Shown: positions 9,867-19,100 of the stretch, one piece after another | Position numbering within the stretch: the stretch's first letter is position 1 | Layout: each line of letters starts with the position of its first letter | Assembly (NCBI RefSeq): GCF_017592555.1 | Contig: NZ_JAGFNS010000007.1 | Location: forward strand, 269,228-333,227 | Reading direction: 5' to 3' | From: Actinoplanes flavus | GTDB lineage: Bacteria; Actinomycetota; Actinomycetes; Mycobacteriales; Micromonosporaceae | DNA length: 64,000 nt | Translations under genes and position numbers: made by a program | The notes under the pieces: generated by a model | Databases searched by the model: none | What the model was told of the DNA's origin: nothing | Seen by the model: the letters and a program-made list of their open reading frames with translations, nothing else

Positions 9867-9986
9867 TCGGACACTCCGGGACGTCGGGGCCGGTACGGCG
9901 CCGGTAGGCGCGCTCCCGGCTATTGGGAAAGCGGTGTTGTCCCAGCGACTCTAAACCGGCCCAAGGTCACCGGTAAGTTGAGTCTC

Positions 9987-11078
9987 ATGTCTGCCGAGCT
10001 TCTTCAGTCTCCCCTGCATGCACGCCATGTCGCCCTCGGCGCGAAGTTCGCCGCCTTCGGCGGTTGGGACATGCCTCTGGAGTACGCCGGAGGAGGCGTC
10101 CTGAAGGAGCACGCGGCGGTCCGCGAGTCGGCCGGCGTGTTCGACGTGTCGCACCTCGGCAAGGCCACCGTCCGTGGGCCCGGAGCGGCCGCCTTCGTCG
10201 ACGCGTGCCTCACCAACGACCTCGGCCGGATCGCCCCCGGCAAGGCGCAGTACACGCTCTGCTGCGACGAGACCGGCGGCGTGGTCGACGACCTGATCGC
10301 CTACCTGTACGACGACGACCACGTCTTCCTCATCCCGAACGCGGCCAACACCGCCGAGGTGGTCCGCCGCCTCGCCGCGGCCGCCCCGGACGGCGTCACG
10401 GTGACCGGCGAGCACCGGTCCTACGCCGTCCTGGCCGTCCAGGGCCCCCGCTCCGCCGACGTCCTCGGTGAGCTGGGACTGCCCGCCGACCACGGCTACA
10501 TGTCGTTCGCCACGGCCGCCTTCGCCGGGGGTGAGCTGGTCGTCTGCCGTACCGGGTACACCGGCGAGCACGGCTACGAGCTGGTCGTACCGTGGGACGG
10601 CGCGCCCGCCGTCTGGGACGCGGTGATCGCCGCCGGGGTCCGCCCGTGCGGCCTCGGCGCCCGCGACACGCTGCGCACCGAGATGGGTTACCCGCTGCAC
10701 GGCCAGGATCTGAGCCTCGACATCAGCCCGGTGCAGGCCGGCGCCGGCTGGGCGGTCGGCTGGTCCAAGCCGGCGTTCTGGGGCCGCGACGCCCTCACCG
10801 CCGAGAAGGCCGCCGGTCCCCGGCGCCGGCTGCGCGGGCTCGAGCTCACCGGCCGCGGCATTCCCCGTGGTCACATGCAGGTGTACGCCGGGGACAAGCT
10901 CGTCGGCGAGACCACCAGCGGCACCTTCTCCCCGACCAGGAAGACCGGCATCGCCCTGGCCCTGATCGACACCGAACCCGCCCTGGCCGACGGCGACCTG
11001 GTCGAGATCGACATCCGCGGCCGCCGCACCGAGGCCCGCCTGACGAAGCCCCCGTTCGTCACCCCGCAGGTGCGCTGA
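9987..11078 (+). CDS. gcvT: Aminomethyltransferase, glycine cleavage system T protein
   Basis: A 363-residue T protein that moves the methylene group from the H-protein-bound aminomethyl intermediate to tetrahydrofolate. Family features visible: [21 protein letters not shown] at the start, [14 protein letters not shown] (folate-site region with the SH.GK pattern typical of this family), [33 protein letters not shown], and a C-terminal barrel with [18 protein letters not shown]. The start ATG at 9987 begins the conserved N-terminus; only a weak ribosome binding site precedes it. No other glycine cleavage genes (gcvP, gcvH) are in the window, as in M. tuberculosis where gcvT is separate. I found no glycine riboswitch in the 120-base upstream gap. 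Confidence 0.96.
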   Translation: MSAELLQSPLHARHVALGAKFAAFGGWDMPLEYAGGGVLKEHAAVRESAGVFDVSHLGKATVRGPGAAAFVDACLTNDLGRIAPGKAQYTLCCDETGGVVDDLIAYLYDDDHVFLIPNAANTAEVVRRLAAAAPDGVTVTGEHRSYAVLAVQGPRSADVLGELGLPADHGYMSFATAAFAGGELVVCRTGYTGEHGYELVVPWDGAPAVWDAVIAAGVRPCGLGARDTLRTEMGYPLHGQDLSLDISPVQAGAGWAVGWSKPAFWGRDALTAEKAAGPRRRLRGLELTGRGIPRGHMQVYAGDKLVGETTSGTFSPTRKTGIALALIDTEPALADGDLVEIDIRGRRTEARLTKPPFVTPQVR

Positions 11079-11127
11079 CCCCGCCTTCCGGCCTTCCGGC
11101 CTTCCGGCCCCTCCCGCCCTCTTACCC

Positions 11128-11179
11128 GCGATCTTGGACGTTTTGCCACCGCATCCGGTGGTCCAACGTTCAAGATCGC
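11128..11179. repeat. 52-bp imperfect palindrome, copy 1
   Basis: The left arm begins GCGATCTTGGACGTT and ends GCCACCG; the right arm is its complement with four mismatches in 24 positions (ending AACGTTCAAGATCGC). It could fold as a long hairpin. A second diverged copy lies 31 bases further on, which suggests a dispersed repeat family rather than a simple terminator. Confidence 0.75.
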
Positions 11180-11210
11180 TGGCCCCCTTGTGGTCATCGC
11201 TGGCCCTCCC

Positions 11211-11262
11211 GCGACCTTGGACGTTTTGCCACCGGATGGGGTGGTCCGGCGTCCAAGATCGC
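11211..11262. repeat. 52-bp imperfect palindrome, copy 2
   Basis: Same layout and length as copy 1: GCGACCTTGGACGTT at the left and CGTCCAAGATCGC at the right. The inner bases differ from copy 1 in both arms (for example CATC versus GATG at the centre), while the outer GCGA.CTTGGACG is kept. Confidence 0.75.
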
Positions 11263-11438
11263 GGCGAGGACGTCGGGGCGTCGGGACATCGGGACGACGG
11301 GGGCGTCGGAGCGTCGGGACGGCGGGGCGTCGGGAGGTCGGGGACATCGGGACGGCGGGGGCGTCGGAGCGTCGGGACGGCGGGGGCGTCGGAGGTCGGG
11401 GGCGGCGGGACGGCGGGGGGCGGCGGGACGGCGGGGGG

Positions 11439-12242
11439 TCAGGCGAGAGCGAGGGTGACGACCACCAGTGTCGCCGTCACCGCGCACTCCACGGCCGCGC
11501 CCAGGACGTCGCCGGTGATGCCGCCGAATCGCCGTACCGTGTGATGGAGGAGAAGGACCACCGCTGACATCGCGACGGCGACGGCGGCCGGGCCCTGCCA
11601 CGGACGGCCCGGCACGGCGGCAAGCGCGAGACCCGCGACGCAGGCCGCGGAGACCAGCACCGCCGGCAGCGGGACGCTGGAGGCGACCAGCGCGCCGAGC
11701 CCTTCCGGGCGGGCGGCGGGCACACCGCGGCGGCAGGCGACGGTCACCGCGAGACGCCCGGTCGCCCAGGCGGTCACCACGGCCCACGGGCCGGCCGCGG
11801 TCAGCGCCCCGGTCTGGATCAGCAGCGTCGCGGCGATCGCCGCCACCCCGAACGGGCCGATGTCCGGCTTTTTCATGATTTCTAGGGCGGCGGGGCCGGA
11901 CCGGTACGACCCGAGCGCGTCGATCGTGTCCGCCAGCCCGTCCAGATGCAGCCCCCGGCTGAGCAGCGCACCCGCCGCCACCGTGACCCCGGCCGCGACC
12001 AGCGCCGGCGACCCCAGCGCCCGCAGACCCTCGTGCACGCCGGCCAGGATCAGCCCGAGCAGCGCGCCCACGGCCGGCGCCACCGCCATCGCCACCGCCG
12101 CCGCGGACCGGTCCACCCGGCCGGCCCGCACCGGCAGCACGGTCAGCGTGGTGACCGCCAGCCGTACCCCGTCAAGCACTCGCGGTGGTGGCCGGCCCCG
12201 GCCCGTGCGGCTCCGGCTCGGCGAACTCGGTGAGGTCGTCAT
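11439..12242 (-). CDS. cobS: Adenosylcobinamide-GDP ribazoletransferase (cobalamin-5'-phosphate synthase)
   Basis: An integral membrane enzyme of about 267 residues that joins adenosylcobinamide-GDP and alpha-ribazole(-phosphate) at the end of cobalamin synthesis. Conserved motifs are LHLDGLADTIDALGS, EIMKKPDIGPFGV and the C-terminal FGGITGDVLGA; five to seven hydrophobic helices are visible. Start choice is uncertain. The ATG at 12242 overlaps the upstream cobUT gene by 71 bases; a GTG at 12179, in the sequence GTGCTTGA, overlaps it by only 8 bases and would give a 246-residue protein that starts at the conserved VLDGVRLAVTTLTVLPV. Either way it is coupled to the CobU-CobT fusion gene. Confidence 0.93.
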   Translation of the reverse strand: MTTSPSSPSRSRTGRGRPPPRVLDGVRLAVTTLTVLPVRAGRVDRSAAAVAMAVAPAVGALLGLILAGVHEGLRALGSPALVAAGVTVAAGALLSRGLHLDGLADTIDALGSYRSGPAALEIMKKPDIGPFGVAAIAATLLIQTGALTAAGPWAVVTAWATGRLAVTVACRRGVPAARPEGLGALVASSVPLPAVLVSAACVAGLALAAVPGRPWQGPAAVAVAMSAVVLLLHHTVRRFGGITGDVLGAAVECAVTATLVVVTLALA

Positions 12243-14025
12243 CGTCGTCGGAGAGTTCGTCCAGGCCGTCGTCGCCGACCTCGTCCAGCAGGGCCGGATG
12301 CACCGGGGACGCCGAGGCCAGGCCCACCGCCGTACGGATCAGCGGCAGCACCGCCAGAGCATTGGCCCCCTCACCCAGGTCGAGGCCCACCTGGAGCACC
12401 GGGGTCAGCCCCAGTACGTCGGCGCCCTGCTTCACCAGCGCGAGCGTGCCCGCCTCGGGCAGCAGGCACCAGTGCCGGGTCTGGCTGGCCAGATCCCGCG
12501 CCACCAGCCCGGCCGCGATGCCCAGCGGACCGTCCAGCAGCACCGGGATCCGGCGGGCCGCCGCACCGAGCAGCACACCGGTGGCGACGGCCACGTCCAG
12601 GCCGCCGATCTGGCGCAGGATGTCGGTGGCCCCGCGCGGCTCCTGCCGGATCCGGTGCAGCGCGTCCCGGATCGCGGCGCAGCGCATCATCCACGCGGCG
12701 TCGTCGAAACGGCCGCCCGGCAGCAGCACCCGGGGCAGGGTCGCGACCGGCTCGGCCCCGGTCGTGGCGGCCAGCACCGCGGTCGCCGCCGCCTCCGTCC
12801 CGGCGCCGATCCCGGCCAGCAGGATCGCGTCCCGGCCCGCGTCGGCGGCGCCGTCGGCCAGTTGCCAGCCGTCGCGCAGCGCGGCCTCGACCGCCTCCTC
12901 GCTCGCGGCCGGGCCGTCCTCCATGGCGCCGGTCTCGGCCGTGCGCAGCACCGCGATGTCGGCGCCGGCCTGCCCGGCCAGCCGGCCCAGCAGACCCGTT
13001 CCGGCCTCGGCCTCGGCGACCCGGCGCTCCACGTCGGCGGCGTCCACCCCGGCGACCGCGCCACCGGTGTGCCGGCCCGCGATCACCACGACCCGTACGC
13101 CACCCCACGTCCGCGGGACGACCGTGCTCTGCGTGGCCGCCGCGAACTCGACCGCCTCGCCGAGCGCGCCCAGCCCACCGCCGGGCAGGTCGATGGTGGC
13201 CAGGCGGTCCCGCGCGTCGGGGCCGGAGTCGCTGCTGGGCAGCGGCAGGTCCATGCCGGGCTTGATCTCGGTGAGCCCGGACGCGACCAGCGGCAGCGTC
13301 ATGGTGGACCCGCTCAGCGCGGCGGTGGGGTCCGGCTTCGGCTCGGCGGCCACGGCCGGCTCGACCACGGTGGCCGGCGGCGGGGGAGTGGCGATGACCG
13401 GGGTGGTGACCGGCACCGGCCGGGAGACCACGGTCGGGGCTTCGGCGGGGGTCTCGGCGGGGGTCTCGACGGGGGCCAGGGGGCCGTTGCGAATCCAGGT
13501 CGGCTGACCGGCCACCACCAGCGCCACCCCGTCACAGACCGCGGCCAGCGCCTGGTTGGTGGTGCCCAGCGCGTCCGCGAACGCCCGCCCGACCGGCGTC
13601 ACCGGCACCAGCGACAACCCGACCTCCGGGCTGACCAGCACCACCCGCGCCACCGCGCCGCGCACCGCCTCGGCGAGCGCCGCCACGTCGGCCTCGTCGT
13701 CCTTGGGCTGCCGGGCCGGGTCGAGCACCGCGGCCACCCAGCCGCCCAGGTCGTCGACGAGCAGCGTCTCGTCGGGACCGGCCTGCGCGATCAGCTCGGT
13801 GAGCCGGGCCGGGTCGCCGCCGGTCTCCTCGGTCGTCCAGGACTGCGGCCGCCGACGCTGATGAGCTTCGATGCGTGCGCGCCACTCCGGATCGTCCTCA
13901 CCGCCGACCGCGGTGGCCACGTACCGTACCGACGGCGCCGAGGAGACGAGCGATTCGGCGAACCCCGATTTGCCGGAGCGGATTCCGCCGAGCACCAGAA
14001 CCGTGTTCCACCGATCTTCGGACAT
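12172..14025 (-). CDS. cobUT: Fused CobU-CobT: cobinamide kinase/guanylyltransferase and CobT-like phosphoribosyltransferase
   Basis: A 617-residue fusion. Residues 1 to about 190 are CobU: P-loop GGIRSGKS (13-20), the nucleotide/substrate region LVDDLGGW and GRAFADALGTTNQ. A linker rich in proline, threonine and valine (about 190-265) leads to a CobT (nicotinate mononucleotide:DMB phosphoribosyltransferase) domain recognisable by LRQIGGLDVAVATGVLLGAAA, RIPVLLDGPLGIAAGLVA and LGLTPVLQVGLDLGEG, whose GEG holds the catalytic-base glutamate of known CobT. Other CobT motifs are altered: the usual AADHG reads AGRHT, and the usual GEMGIGNTT reads AGIGAGTEA. The C-terminus is a highly acidic tail (DELSDDDDDLTEFAEPEPH). 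Start at 14025 places the P-loop strand at residue 8; an ATG at 14088 would add 21 arginine-rich residues. It is followed by cobS. Confidence 0.9.
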   Translation of the reverse strand: MSEDRWNTVLVLGGIRSGKSGFAESLVSSAPSVRYVATAVGGEDDPEWRARIEAHQRRRPQSWTTEETGGDPARLTELIAQAGPDETLLVDDLGGWVAAVLDPARQPKDDEADVAALAEAVRGAVARVVLVSPEVGLSLVPVTPVGRAFADALGTTNQALAAVCDGVALVVAGQPTWIRNGPLAPVETPAETPAEAPTVVSRPVPVTTPVIATPPPPATVVEPAVAAEPKPDPTAALSGSTMTLPLVASGLTEIKPGMDLPLPSSDSGPDARDRLATIDLPGGGLGALGEAVEFAAATQSTVVPRTWGGVRVVVIAGRHTGGAVAGVDAADVERRVAEAEAGTGLLGRLAGQAGADIAVLRTAETGAMEDGPAASEEAVEAALRDGWQLADGAADAGRDAILLAGIGAGTEAAATAVLAATTGAEPVATLPRVLLPGGRFDDAAWMMRCAAIRDALHRIRQEPRGATDILRQIGGLDVAVATGVLLGAAARRIPVLLDGPLGIAAGLVARDLASQTRHWCLLPEAGTLALVKQGADVLGLTPVLQVGLDLGEGANALAVLPLIRTAVGLASASPVHPALLDEVGDDGLDELSDDDDDLTEFAEPEPHGPGPATTASA

Positions 14026-14109
14026 GCTCCGTACCTTAGAGCCGAGACCCACGCGCGGACGCCGTAGGGTGGAGGCCCAGCGAGTCACGCGACGTGAGGG
14101 GGCGGCTCA

Positions 14110-14307
14110 ATGCCGTGGAGTTGGCGGTACGAGGACGTCGACGGTAAGCCGGTCGAGGGTCCGGCCGAGACGTTCAGCAGCCAGGCGGACGCCGAGTCCT
14201 GGATCGGGCAGGAGTGGCGGGCCCTCCAGTCCGCCGGGGTCAGCACGGTCACGCTGGTCGAGGACGACCGGGTCGACTATCAGATGAGCCTTCAGCCGGC
14301 GGACTGA
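14110..14307 (+). CDS. Conserved small protein, function unknown
   Basis: A 65-residue acidic protein beginning MPWSWRYEDVDGKPV with the pattern QADAESWIGQEWRALQSAGVSTVTLVEDDR. It looks like a small single-domain fold with no cysteines or catalytic motif. GAGGGGGCGG lies upstream of the ATG. The stop codon is separated by one base from the GTG of the M50 protease gene, so the two are probably cotranscribed and coupled. Similar short proteins are known as conserved actinobacterial hypotheticals; no function is assigned. Confidence 0.85.
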   Translation: MPWSWRYEDVDGKPVEGPAETFSSQADAESWIGQEWRALQSAGVSTVTLVEDDRVDYQMSLQPAD

Positions 14308-14308
14308 C

Positions 14309-15136
14309 GTGACCTACGAACCGGTGTACGCCCGTACACCGCGCAGCGCCTTCATACCGAGTCCGGTCTTCGTCGGCATCGTCGCGATCTTCGTGGTCAG
14401 CGGCGTGATGACCTGGACCCGGTTCGGCAACGTCGGGATCGACGTCTTCCTGTTCGTCCTCTCCGGCTGGCTGATCTCACTCTGCCTGCACGAGTACGCG
14501 CACGCCGTGACCGGCTACTTCTCCGGTGACCTGACCGTCGCCGACCGCGGCTACCTGAAGCTCAACCCGCTGAAGTACACGCATCCGCTGCTGTCCATCG
14601 TGCTGCCGCTGGTCGTGGTGATCCTCGGCGGCATCGGCCTGCCCGGCGGCGCCGTCTGGATCGACCACCAGCACATCCGCAGCCGGGCCAAGGCGTCACT
14701 GATCAGCGCGGCCGGCCCGCTCGTCAACGTGGCGCTCGGGCTGGTGGTGGCGGTGCCGTTCCTGGCCGGGCTGGCGCCGGAGCTGACCCAGGACGTGACC
14801 GGCCGCTACACGGTGTCCGGCTCCGCCGAGCACCTGGAGTTCTGGGCCGCGCTGGCCCTGCTGGCCTTCCTCCAGGTGACCGCGAGCGTGCTGAACCTCC
14901 TGCCGGTGCCGGGCCTGGACGGGGGCAACATCATCGCCCCGTGGTTCAGCCCGGCCTACCAGCGGGCGTGGAACCTGGTCGCGCCCTGGGGCTTCCTCAT
15001 CCTGTTCCTGCTGCTCTGGCAGACACAGGTCGGCGACTGGTTCTTCACCATCGTCAACGGGATCGCCGAGCTGATCAGCGTGCCCACCTGGCTCTACGCC
15101 TACGGCTTCGATCTGCTCCGATTCTGGAGTGACTAG
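14309..15136 (+). CDS. Site-2 protease family (M50) membrane metallopeptidase
   Basis: A 275-residue polytopic membrane protein with about six helices. The zinc motif HEYAH (residues 61-65) sits in the second hydrophobic segment, and the third zinc ligand is D204 in LLPVPGLDGGN, both placed as in Rv1.. and SpoIVFB-like short M50 proteases. It lacks PDZ and CBS domains. Such enzymes cleave substrates within the membrane; the substrate here is unknown. The start is a GTG at 14309, one base after the upstream stop. It converges with the aldo/keto reductase gene, with the two TAG stops overlapping at 15134-15135. Confidence 0.9.
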   Translation: MTYEPVYARTPRSAFIPSPVFVGIVAIFVVSGVMTWTRFGNVGIDVFLFVLSGWLISLCLHEYAHAVTGYFSGDLTVADRGYLKLNPLKYTHPLLSIVLPLVVVILGGIGLPGGAVWIDHQHIRSRAKASLISAAGPLVNVALGLVVAVPFLAGLAPELTQDVTGRYTVSGSAEHLEFWAALALLAFLQVTASVLNLLPVPGLDGGNIIAPWFSPAYQRAWNLVAPWGFLILFLLLWQTQVGDWFFTIVNGIAELISVPTWLYAYGFDLLRFWSD

Positions 15137-16131
15137 GGGCGCTCGGCCGGGCTGGAGGTGAGCGACGGGTCGCGGGTCACGACCGGCTCCACGATCTCGT
15201 CGATCGCCTTCAGCAGGCCGTCGTCCAGCCGGACCCCGGACGCCTTGACGTTGTCCCGGACCTGCTCGGGCCGGGACGCGCCGATGATCGCCGCCGAGAC
15301 GTTCGGGTTCTGGAGCACCCACGCCACCGCCAGCTGCGCCGTCGTCAGCCCCGCCTCCTCGGCGAGCGGCCTCAGCCGGGCCACCGCGTTCAGCACGTCG
15401 TCCTCCAGCCAGCGGGCGATGAACCCGGCGCCGGACTTCTCGTCGGTGGCCCGCGACCCGGCCGGCGGCTGCTCCCCGGCCCGGTACTTCCCGGTCAGCA
15501 CCCCCTGCGCCAGCGGCGACCAGACGATCTGCCCGAGCCCCAGCTCCCGCGACGCCGGCACCACCTCGGCCTCGATCACCCGCCACAGCATCGAGTACTG
15601 CGGCTGGTTCGACACGAGACGGATCCGCAGCTCACGGGCGAGCGGCGCGGCGGCCCGGATCTGCTCGGCGGTCCACTCGGACACCCCGATGTAGTGCGCC
15701 TTGCCCTGGCGTACCACGTCGGCGAACGCCTCCATGGTCTCGTCGAGCGGCGTGTGGTGGTCGTACCGATGGGCCTGGTAGAGATCGACGTAATCGGTGC
15801 CGAGCCGGCGCAGCGAGCCGTCGATCGACTCCAGGATGTGCTTGCGGGACAGGCCGCTGTCGTTCCGGCCCGGCCCGGTCCGCCAGAACACCTTCGTGAA
15901 GATCTCCAGACCCTCCCGGCGCTCACCCTTCAGCGCCCGGCCCAGCACCTCCTCGGCCCGGGTCCCGGCGTAGACGTCCGCGGTGTCGAACGTGGTGATG
16001 CCGCAGTCGAGGGCCGCCCGCACGCACGCGGCGGCGGCCTCCTCCTCGACCTGTGAGCCGTGGGTGATCCAGTTGCCGTAGGCGATTTCGCTGACCAGCA
16101 GGCCGGAACGGCCGAGATGACGGAATTCCAT
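15133..16131 (-). CDS. Aldo/keto reductase
   Basis: A 332-residue NADPH-dependent oxidoreductase with the (beta/alpha)8 aldo/keto reductase fold, most like the Kv-beta/YhdN branch. The catalytic tetrad is visible: D49 and Y54 in FDTADVYAG, K80 in IFTKVFW and H121 in YQAHRYD. The phosphate-binding C-terminal motif is AAIIGASRPEQVRDN. The start at 16131 gives the standard MEFRHLGRSGLLVSEIAYG N-terminus. It follows the giant WG-repeat gene by 16 bases and could be cotranscribed with it. Physiological substrate unknown. Confidence 0.95.
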   Translation of the reverse strand: MEFRHLGRSGLLVSEIAYGNWITHGSQVEEEAAAACVRAALDCGITTFDTADVYAGTRAEEVLGRALKGERREGLEIFTKVFWRTGPGRNDSGLSRKHILESIDGSLRRLGTDYVDLYQAHRYDHHTPLDETMEAFADVVRQGKAHYIGVSEWTAEQIRAAAPLARELRIRLVSNQPQYSMLWRVIEAEVVPASRELGLGQIVWSPLAQGVLTGKYRAGEQPPAGSRATDEKSGAGFIARWLEDDVLNAVARLRPLAEEAGLTTAQLAVAWVLQNPNVSAAIIGASRPEQVRDNVKASGVRLDDGLLKAIDEIVEPVVTRDPSLTSSPAERP

Positions 16132-16147
16132 CCCCCGACCGTATCCC

Positions 16148-19100
16148 CTACAGAACGGGCCGCACCTCGTCCGGCAGCAGCTCCACCACCGACTCCGGAT
16201 CCCGGTGCCCGACGTCCACCAGCGGCTCGCCCTCCCGGTCCAGCGCGCCCCACAGCCCCGCCGCGTTGCGCACCAGGAACGCCGACGGATGGATCACCAC
16301 GGCCGCGTGCACCGCCGCCACCACCAGCTGCCCGGTCCGGTCGAGCACCCCGAGCCGCTCGCCGGCGTCCACCACGGCCAGGCCCTCGTCGGTGAACCCG
16401 TCCACCGGCCCGCCCACGTGCAGCACCGTCGCGAACCGCCGGAACCGCGGCCGCACCGCGATCCGCCCGTGCCGGTCCACCGCACCCCAGAGGCCACCCT
16501 GCCGGACCGCCGCCAGCCCACCCCGGAACGGCCGCGCGTCCTCGAACCCGGCCGGCGCCACCACCAGCCGGTTCTGCCGGTCGATCGCGAACCAGCCGGT
16601 CGTGTCACCCCGGGTCACCCAGGCCAGGCCATCGGCGAACCGGCCGACCGCCAGATAGCCGTGCGCGGCCGGGATCACCAGCTCACCGCCCGAGTCGATC
16701 AGCTCCCAGGCGTGCGAGTCCGGGCGGCGCACCCAGGCGACACCCTCGGCGAACGGCTGCGCCTCGGCGTACCGGGGTTCCACGGCGGCCGCGTAACCCC
16801 ACAGCCCGGCCCCGTCGTCGAGCAGCGGCATCGGCGCCTCCGGCAGACCCAGCAGCTCGTCCCGGGTCCGCGGGTAGGGACCCCACCCGTCCCCGGTCCG
16901 CCGGGTGATCGCGTCCAGCGCCAGCTCGACCCGCTCCACCAGCTCCGGATCGTCACTCCGGCGCACGTTCAGCGCCCGCTCGAAGTGGTTCACCGCCTCC
17001 AGATAGCGCCCCTGCTCGAACGCCGACCGCCCGGCCAGCTCACTGATCTCCGCCCGGATCCGCCCCGGCAACTCCGGCGAATCGGCCTGCGCGAACAGCC
17101 GGTCCGCCTCGGCGAACTCGCCCCGCCACTGCAACACGTGCGCCAGCCGCGCCTGCGCGATCGACACCGGCCGCAGCTCACCGCTGGCCTCCGCGTGCCG
17201 CACCGCCTCCCGTCCGTCGGCGAGAGCGTCGTCCAGCTCACCGAGCACCCGCGACACCACGGCACGCAGCCCGAGCAGCCCGGCGCGCACGTTGTCCCGT
17301 TCCGCGTACTCCAGCCGGTCGGTCAGCCGGTCCACCAGATCCCACAGCCGGTCCGGCTCGTCCACCTGCTCGCGCAGCGTCCGCGGATCGAACTCCCACG
17401 TGTACGACGCCAGGATCTGCTCCGGATCGGCCCGCCGCCGGTCGGCCGGGGCACGCTGGTCACGCCGCTGCCGTACCGGCTCGGTCCGGGCCTCCGGCGG
17501 CGCTTCCCGCGACCTCTCCGCCACGCCGTCGGCTGCCGCGCCACCGGCTTCCTCGTCCGCCGGCGTCACCCCATTCAGCGGTACGACGTGAGCACCCGAA
17601 TCCGGCTCGTCCCCCACCGTGGCGTCACCCTCGGGAGCCTCCACAGCCGCGGCCACCGTGCCGGGCTCGTCGCCCTCGGCCTCGTCCTGCCGGGGACCGT
17701 CGTCCACGGCCGCCGTGGCCGGGTCGCCCTCGTGGGTCGTCCCCGGCTCACCCTCGGCATCGTCGGGATTCCCGCCGTCAGCCGCGTTCCCCGCCGCCGA
17801 AGAGGGCCTGGCCTCCTCCGCCTCGGAGAAATGCCCCACCTCCTCCACATCGGCCGAAGGCCCGGCCTCATCGACCTCCGGGCTGTCACCGGTCGCGGAA
17901 GACACGACACCGGAAGGACCCTCTCCCAGAACGTCCGAGTCCTCCATCGCGTCACCGTCGAACGTCGCGCCGGTCTCGGTGACGACGTCCGGCTCGTCCG
18001 GAGCCTCGCTCTCCTCCACACCCGGGGCGTCGCTGACGGCACCCTCGGTCTCCGGGCTCTCTTGCACAGCCAAGGCGTCGCTGACGGCGTCGTAGGTCTC
18101 CGGGCTCTCGTCCACGTCCGGGGCCTGGCTGATGGCGTCGTCGGTCTCCGGGCTTTCTTGCATGCCCGGGGCCTGGCTGACGGCGTCGTCGGTCTCCGGG
18201 CCTTCTTGCACGCCCAAGGCGTCGCTGACGGCGTCGTCGGTCTCCGGGCTCTCGTCCACACCCGGGGCCTCGCTGACGGCACCCTCGGTCTCCGGCAAAA
18301 CGGACTCGTCGACCGGTGAGGCGCTGTCTACGGCCGGGACGGACTCGGTCGGCTGCCCCGCCGGTGCGTCGCCCGTCTCGTGAGGCTCTTCCGTGGACTC
18401 GTCAGTGCGTTCGTCGGCGCTTCCCGCGAGCAGGTAGGAGACCACCGGGGGCAGATCCTCGGAGGACGGCACCACCGTCGTCGTGACCTGCTCGGAATCG
18501 CCGTGCGAAACCTCGACGTCGCGCGCGGCGTTCTCGTCGCGCACCGCCTCCGAGGCGTCCACCGTGGTCTCCGTGGAGATCTCCTCCACACCACCGTGAG
18601 AGACGGCGCTCTCAGGCCCGGGGCCGTCAGGAAGAAGCCCCTCCTCCGCGGGTGACGGCGTCTCCTCGCCAGCGAAGCCCTCCGGCCCGGCGTCGTCATG
18701 TTCCCGTGCGGCAGAAACGGAGGTCACCGCCGCCTGTTCGGCAGCGTCGTCCTGGGCCACAGTGGCTTCCGAATGAGCGGTGGCGTCCGTTTCCCGTGCG
18801 GCAGGAACCGAGGCCCCCGCCGCCTGTTCGGCAGCGTCGTCCTGGGCCACGGCGGCTTCCGGGCGAGCGGTGGCGTCCGTTTCCCGTGCGGCAGGAACCG
18901 AGGTCACCGCCGCCTGTTCGGCAGCGTCGTCCTGGGCCACGGCGGCTTCCGGGTGAGCGGTGGCATCGGTTTCCCGTGCGGCAGGAACCGAGGTCACCGC
19001 CGCCTGTTCGGCAGCGTCGTCCTGGGCCACGGCGGCATCCGGGCGAGCGGTGGCATCGGTCTGCGAAGCGGACTCGTCGGCCCCGGCGGGCTCATCCGTC

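Larger units (their letters stand above)
11079..11438. repeat. Gene-less convergent gap with palindromes and a G-rich array
   Basis: This 360-base gap lies between the 3' ends of gcvT and cobS. It begins with three direct copies of CTTCCGGC (about 11085-11112). Two 52-bp imperfect palindromes follow at 11128-11179 and 11211-11262. From about 11263 to 11438 there is a degenerate G-rich array on the plus strand, built from variants of GGGACGGCGGGGGCGTCGG. No plausible gene was found in it. Confidence 0.8.

Noticed and set aside
9867..9986. Glycine riboswitch upstream of gcvT
   Set aside because: The 120-base gap has no recognisable aptamer core or tandem structure, and the gap also holds the pepA promoter.
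11079..11438. Small ORFs in the convergent gcvT-cobS gap
   Set aside because: They encode only low-complexity Arg/Gly/Ser/Thr sequence from the repeats.
14026..14109. Cobalamin riboswitch upstream of cobUT
   Set aside because: Only 84 bases separate the divergent genes, too short for an aptamer, and there is no B12-box.
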